Shown piece by piece: positions 36,912 through 40,371 of a DNA stretch of 40,371 bases. Numbering within the stretch: the first letter of the stretch is position 1; every line of letters starts with the position of its first letter. Under the pieces are notes generated by a model. The model did no database searches and had not been told where the DNA came from. It saw only the letters and a list, made by a program, of their open reading frames with translations. The DNA is from Westiellopsis prolifica IICB1 (GTDB taxonomy: Bacteria > Cyanobacteriota > Cyanobacteriia > Cyanobacteriales > Nostocaceae): assembly GCF_004323185.1 (NCBI RefSeq), contig NZ_NAPS01000002.1, positions 854,753 through 895,123 on the forward strand. The letters are read 5' to 3'. Both the position numbers and the translations under genes were made by a program.

Positions 36912-37739
36912 TTACTTTTTAATTCCTGTTGTGGCAATACCTTGAATCAATTGACGCTGACCAAGGAAAAATAACAATAAAATCGGTACAGTGGCTATAG
37001 TGACTGCTGCCATTAGCAAAGGCCAGTTATTGGTAAATTGCTCTTGAAACTCAGCCAAAGCTAGCTGTACAGTTCTCAATTCTGGTTTTGTAGTAAATAC
37101 TAACGGCTTAAATAGATCATTCCATTCACCAATAAAGGTGAACAAAAACAATGTTACTAAGGCTGGACGTGCTAGAGGTAAGATTATTTGCCACAAGATT
37201 TGTAAGCGGTTGGCTCCGTCTATCGCTGCTGCTTCTTCCAACTCTACAGGAATTGTTAAGAAATATTGCCGTAACAAGAAGATACCAAAACCATTGGCTG
37301 CTGTTGGTAAAATCAAAGCCCAGTAAGTGTTAATTAAATGCCCCCATTTTAATACCAAAAATATGGGAATTACGAGTAATTGAAACGGAATCACCAGTGT
37401 TGCTAACACAAACAGTAGCAATGCTTGTCTTCCGCGAAATTTCAGCCTTGCTAAGGCATAACCTGCTAATGCAGAAGTCACAATCTGAAAACCTGTGACA
37501 ACCAATGCTACCAAACTAGAATTAGCAAATGCCAGTAATAATTTACCTTGTTGCCATGCTTCACGGTAGTTAGCCAAAGACCAACCGTTTTGAGGAAACA
37601 GAGTGGGAGTAGTTCCAGACGGTGCAACAGATGTCAATAAAACAACAAAAAGGGGTAATAAGACAATCAAGACCCCTAACAAAAGTACTCCTAAACTCCA
37701 TACAGAGGAAGATTTAAGATTCCAGAGTAGCTTAGACAT
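36912..37739 (-). CDS. Carbohydrate ABC transporter permease (MalG-type), second orphan
   Basis: 275 residues with six predicted membrane segments. The first follows a short polar start (about 13-36). The periplasmic WSLANYREAW and the EAA loop EEAAAIDGANRLQILWQIIL followed by PLARP (about residues 166-191) define it as a MalG/UgpE-type permease. It differs clearly from the permease at 2034 outside these motifs, so the two are distant paralogues. No partner permease, binding protein or ATPase lies next to it within the window. Sugar unknown. Confidence 0.92.
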   Translation of the reverse strand: MSKLLWNLKSSSVWSLGVLLLGVLIVLLPLFVVLLTSVAPSGTTPTLFPQNGWSLANYREAWQQGKLLLAFANSSLVALVVTGFQIVTSALAGYALARLKFRGRQALLLFVLATLVIPFQLLVIPIFLVLKWGHLINTYWALILPTAANGFGIFLLRQYFLTIPVELEEAAAIDGANRLQILWQIILPLARPALVTLFLFTFIGEWNDLFKPLVFTTKPELRTVQLALAEFQEQFTNNWPLLMAAVTIATVPILLLFFLGQRQLIQGIATTGIKK

Positions 37740-38087
37740 GAACGAAATTAAGATCCAACCATTTATTTTTTCTTGCTAGAGCAAACCTGATTGCACAGGA
37801 GCTAGGCTAACGCTCCCGGCAACAGCTAATCTAGAACTATAGTGACTTGTTAAGTTAAATTAAACCACAGTGAGTAAAAATAAGGATGTAAGGATGAAAT
37901 CAGTAAACACTTACTCAGTTATCAACTCGTAACTGGTAACTGATAACTCATTTCATCACTTGACACATACCCTCAGGGAATTCACCCTCTGGGTGTTTTA
38001 CGCCCTGAGATCACCATTTCCCTACTTTCATAGGGTTAAATACAATTTTGGTATCCAATGTATCATATGTTCAGGAGTGAACGTACA
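37740..38087. other. Divergent control region before the alkane genes
   Basis: 348 bases. Heptamer-like AACTGGTAACTGATAACT repeats (about 37927-37948) and an inverted pair CCCTCAGGG..CCCTGAG (about 37970-38010) are present. The promoters of the permease (-) and the oxygenase (+) should lie here. ATGs at 38058 and 38067 are in frame with the oxygenase but are probably not used. Confidence 0.5.
38073..38077 (+). promoter_or_regulatory. Shine-Dalgarno of the aldehyde-deformylating oxygenase gene
   Basis: AGGAG 10 nt before ATG 38088. It lies downstream of the ATGs at 38058 and 38067 and so argues against them as starts. Confidence 0.7.
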
Positions 38088-38783
38088 ATGCAGCAGCTAG
38101 CAAATCAACCTGAAATCGATTTCAAAAGCGAAACCTATAAAGACGCTTATAGTCGGGTGAATGCAATCGTGATTGAAGGGGAACAAGAAGCGTATGAAAA
38201 TTACCTCAAACTTGCTGAACTGCTGAGTGAACATAAAGATGACCTGATTCGTCTTTCCAAAATGGAAAGTCGTCACAAAAAGGGATTTGAAGCTTGTGGA
38301 CGCAATCTTCAGGTAACGCCAGATCTGGAGTTTGCTAAACAATTTTTTGCCCAATTGCATCAAAATTTTCAAATAGCAGCACAAGAAGGCAAAATCGTTA
38401 CTTGCTTGCTAATTCAATCTTTAATTATTGAATGTTTTGCGATCGCAGCATACAACATCTATATACCTGTAGCTGATGACTTTGCCCGTAAAATTACTGA
38501 AGGTGTTGTCAAGGATGAATACAGTCACCTAAATTTTGGAGAAGTTTGGTTAAAAGAACACTTTGAAGAATCAAAAGCTGAATTAGAAGAAGCAAATCGC
38601 CAAAATCTTCCTATTGTTTGGCAAATGCTCAACCAAGTTGCTGATGATGCCGAAGTACTGGCAATGGAAAAAGAAGCGTTGGTAGAAGATTTTATGATTC
38701 AGTACGGTGAAGCTTTAAGTAATATTGGCTTCGATACTCGTGATATCATGCGTCTTTCCGCCTACGGACTTAGAGCTGCCTAA
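38088..38783 (+). CDS. ado: Aldehyde-deformylating oxygenase (alkane synthesis)
   Basis: 231 residues. Cytoplasmic, ferritin-like di-iron enzyme that turns fatty aldehydes into alkanes (mainly heptadecane/pentadecane) plus formate. I start at ATG 38088 because the iron ligands then fall at the known numbers: Glu32, Glu60, His63, Glu115, Glu144 and His147 ([34 protein letters not shown]). The end [13 protein letters not shown] is typical. It pairs with the acyl-ACP reductase gene that starts 459 bp downstream in the same direction, the standard cyanobacterial arrangement. Confidence 0.98.
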   Translation: MQQLANQPEIDFKSETYKDAYSRVNAIVIEGEQEAYENYLKLAELLSEHKDDLIRLSKMESRHKKGFEACGRNLQVTPDLEFAKQFFAQLHQNFQIAAQEGKIVTCLLIQSLIIECFAIAAYNIYIPVADDFARKITEGVVKDEYSHLNFGEVWLKEHFEESKAELEEANRQNLPIVWQMLNQVADDAEVLAMEKEALVEDFMIQYGEALSNIGFDTRDIMRLSAYGLRAA

Positions 38784-39242
38784 CCCCAAGGTAAAAGTTA
38801 AAAGGAAAAAGGTTAAGACTTTAACCGTGCCAATTTGAGATTTTGGATTCAATTCAATCTAAAATCACAAATCTAAAATCTAAAGTCTAAATTTTGAGTT
38901 AGATTGACCTTTTAACTTTTATCTGCCACCAGTAGAATCACTATCCAGAATTTTTAAGGGTTAGTAATTTCTTTTCCACTAACCCCTGTGATTTTAGATA
39001 ACTGATTGAAGATTATTTTTTTGGTACGAGACCCATTGCTGTTTCCAATTTAGGTCATAAATTCCAAATCTAAAATCCAAAATCTTTGTTGAAAAGCTTT
39101 GATTAGGAGAAAATCTCCGCACCTTAATGGGAAGACGCTTTGCGTGTACAAAGTTTTCGCAAGATCCAAAATCTAAAATCCACTCATCCAAAATCCACTG
39201 CCACCACGCTTTTAAAAAAGCATACGCTTAATAGAACAGTTC
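38784..39242. other. ado-aar spacer with AATCTAAA-type repeats
   Basis: 459 bases. Scattered copies of AATCTAAAATC/AATCCAAAATC (about 38858-38892, 39063-39082, 39164-39202) are degenerate tandem repeats. No ORF of substance. A separate promoter for the reductase may lie here. Confidence 0.6.
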
Positions 39243-40262
39243 ATGTTTGGTCTAATCGGACATCTTACTAGTTTGGAACACGCACAAGCGGTAGCCAGAG
39301 ACTTAGGCTATCCGGAGTACGCAGATCAAGGTCTAGATTTTTGGTGCAGCGCCCCGCCCCAGATTGTTGATCACATCACTGTAACCAGCATCACTGGTCA
39401 GAAAATAGAGGGAAAGTACGTAGAATCGTGCTTTTTGCCGGAAATGCTGGCAACCCGTCGGATCAAAGCAGCTACACGTAAAATCCTTAATGCTATGGCT
39501 CTTGCTCAAAAGCATGATATAGATATTACGGCTTTGGGCGGATTTTCCTCGATAATTTTTGAAAATTTTAATTTAGAGCAGTTCAAACAAGTCCGCAACA
39601 TCGAACTAGAGTTTGAACGCTTCACCACAGGAAATACACACACCGCTTATATTATTTGTAGACAGGTAGAACAGGCATCAAAACAATTAGGGATTGAACT
39701 GTCGAATGCTACTGTTGCTGTATGTGGAGCGACTGGAGATATTGGTAGTGCTGTTTGTCGCTGGTTAGACGCAAAAACAGATGTCAAGGACTTACTGCTA
39801 ATTGCTCGTAACCAAGAACGTCTTACAAACTTGCAGGCTGAATTAGGACGGGGAAAAATCTTAGCTTTGGAAGAAGCCTTACCCGTTGCTGACATTATAG
39901 TTTGGGTTGCTAGTATGCCCAAAGGTATGGAAATCGATCCGACAGAGTTGAAAAAACCCTGTTTGTTGATTGATGGTGGCTATCCAAAAAATTTAGCTAC
40001 TAAGATCCAGCATCCTGATGTGTATGTTCTCAATGGTGGCATTGTGGAGCATTCTCTTGATATTGACTGGAAAATCATGAAAATTGTCAATATGGATGTT
40101 CCAGAACGGCAGTTGTTTGCTTGTTTTGCAGAATCAATGCTATTGGAATTTGAGAAGTTGCATACGAACTTCTCTTGGGGACGTAATCAGATTACCGTAG
40201 AAAAGATGGAGCAGATTGGTCAAGTATCGGTGAAACACGGATTTAGACCGCTTTTGGTGTAG
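39243..40262 (+). CDS. aar: Long-chain acyl-ACP reductase (aldehyde-forming)
   Basis: 339 residues, standard length. NADPH-dependent reductase that converts fatty acyl-ACP to the aldehyde used by the oxygenase upstream, via an acyl-thioester on a cysteine. The Rossmann motif [12 protein letters not shown] is at about 160-171. The active cysteine is Cys294 in [10 protein letters not shown], the same number as in Synechococcus elongatus. [18 protein letters not shown] and the ending GFRPLLV are typical. The stop codon is followed at once by GGATCGGGGATC repeat units. accA often follows in cyanobacteria, but the window ends here. Confidence 0.98.
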   Translation: MFGLIGHLTSLEHAQAVARDLGYPEYADQGLDFWCSAPPQIVDHITVTSITGQKIEGKYVESCFLPEMLATRRIKAATRKILNAMALAQKHDIDITALGGFSSIIFENFNLEQFKQVRNIELEFERFTTGNTHTAYIICRQVEQASKQLGIELSNATVAVCGATGDIGSAVCRWLDAKTDVKDLLLIARNQERLTNLQAELGRGKILALEEALPVADIIVWVASMPKGMEIDPTELKKPCLLIDGGYPKNLATKIQHPDVYVLNGGIVEHSLDIDWKIMKIVNMDVPERQLFACFAESMLLEFEKLHTNFSWGRNQITVEKMEQIGQVSVKHGFRPLLV

Positions 40263-40371
40263 GGATCGGGGATCGGGGATCAGGGATCAGGGTCGGGGAC
40301 AAGGGGGACAAGGAGGAGATGGCAGACAAGGAAGCAGGGAACTCTTAGTGGGGAGTGTTGGGAGTGTGGGG
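40263..40371. repeat. Composite G-rich repeat, third copy (cut by the window end)
   Basis: GGGGATC/AGGGATC units directly after the aar stop, then GGGGGACAA/GCAGACAAG nonamers, as in the copies at 17770 and 21931. The C-rich arm would lie past the window edge. Confidence 0.75.

Noticed and set aside
38058-38087. Earlier ATG starts for the aldehyde-deformylating oxygenase
   Set aside because: Canonical ligand numbering and the AGGAG at 38073-38077 both support ATG 38088.

Overview
This window looks like chromosomal DNA of a filamentous, probably heterocyst-forming (Nostocales) cyanobacterium. The evidence is a set of genes for oxygenic photosynthesis (psbV, petE, a petJ-type cytochrome c6, petB, petD, ctpA), a phycobilin lyase, the cyanobacterial alkane pair (aldehyde-deformylating oxygenase plus acyl-ACP reductase), frequent HIP1 octamers (GCGATCGC), and many heptamer and nonamer tandem repeats of the kind typical of Nostoc-like genomes. 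I see no rRNA, tRNA, CRISPR array, prophage or intact transposase. All calls come from reading the sequence; no database was searched.

Layout. 1-2.9 kb: a 21-bp tandem repeat, a SulP anion transporter (-) and an orphan sugar-ABC permease (+). 2.9-3.7 kb: no gene, but a densely structured stretch (about 3121-3400) that I read as a candidate structured RNA. 3.8-5.7 kb: three lumenal electron-transfer proteins in a row, cytochrome c-550 (psbV), plastocyanin (petE) and a c6-type cytochrome (petJ), facing a convergent TonB-like protein. 8.1-15.5 kb: a signalling island with two paralogous zinc-ribbon/Ser-Thr kinase/TM/seven-blade WD40 proteins, a membrane-anchored WD40-only protein between them, and an exported proline-rich PPC-domain protein. 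15.7-17.8 kb: a phosphoribosyltransferase and a GPH-type sugar symporter. 18.1-19.5 kb: a HEAT-repeat protein (NblB-like) and a CpcS/CpeS-type bilin lyase. 19.6-22 kb: a site-2 protease and a metallo-beta-lactamase-fold protein with a degraded metal site. 22.1-25.5 kb: ctpA divergent from petB-petD. 25.9-30.2 kb: an RsbW-like ATPase, a conserved unknown, moeA, a VanY-type peptidase and a GNAT acetyltransferase. 30.9-36.5 kb: a very long TamB-like envelope protein. 36.9-37.7 kb: a second orphan sugar-ABC permease. 38.1-40.3 kb: the alkane genes.

How the genes fit together. The photosynthesis genes cover PSII (PsbV; D1 maturation by CtpA), cytochrome b6f (PetB, PetD) and the two interchangeable soluble donors to PSI (PetE, PetJ). 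The HEAT protein and the CpcS-like lyase touch phycobilisome turnover and assembly. The twin kinases have a predicted cytoplasmic kinase and an extracytoplasmic beta-propeller; with the WD40-only and PPC proteins they could form an envelope-sensing module. This is the least ordinary protein-coding part of the window.

Non-coding DNA is rich in repeats: heptamer STRRs, palindromes built on AGACGCG/CGCGTCT or CCAGACG/CGTCTGG, and a composite repeat (a G-rich arm of GGGGATC units, a GGGGGACAN nonamer core, and a C-rich arm) that sits directly after several stop codons. The same nonamer is also found in frame inside tamB.
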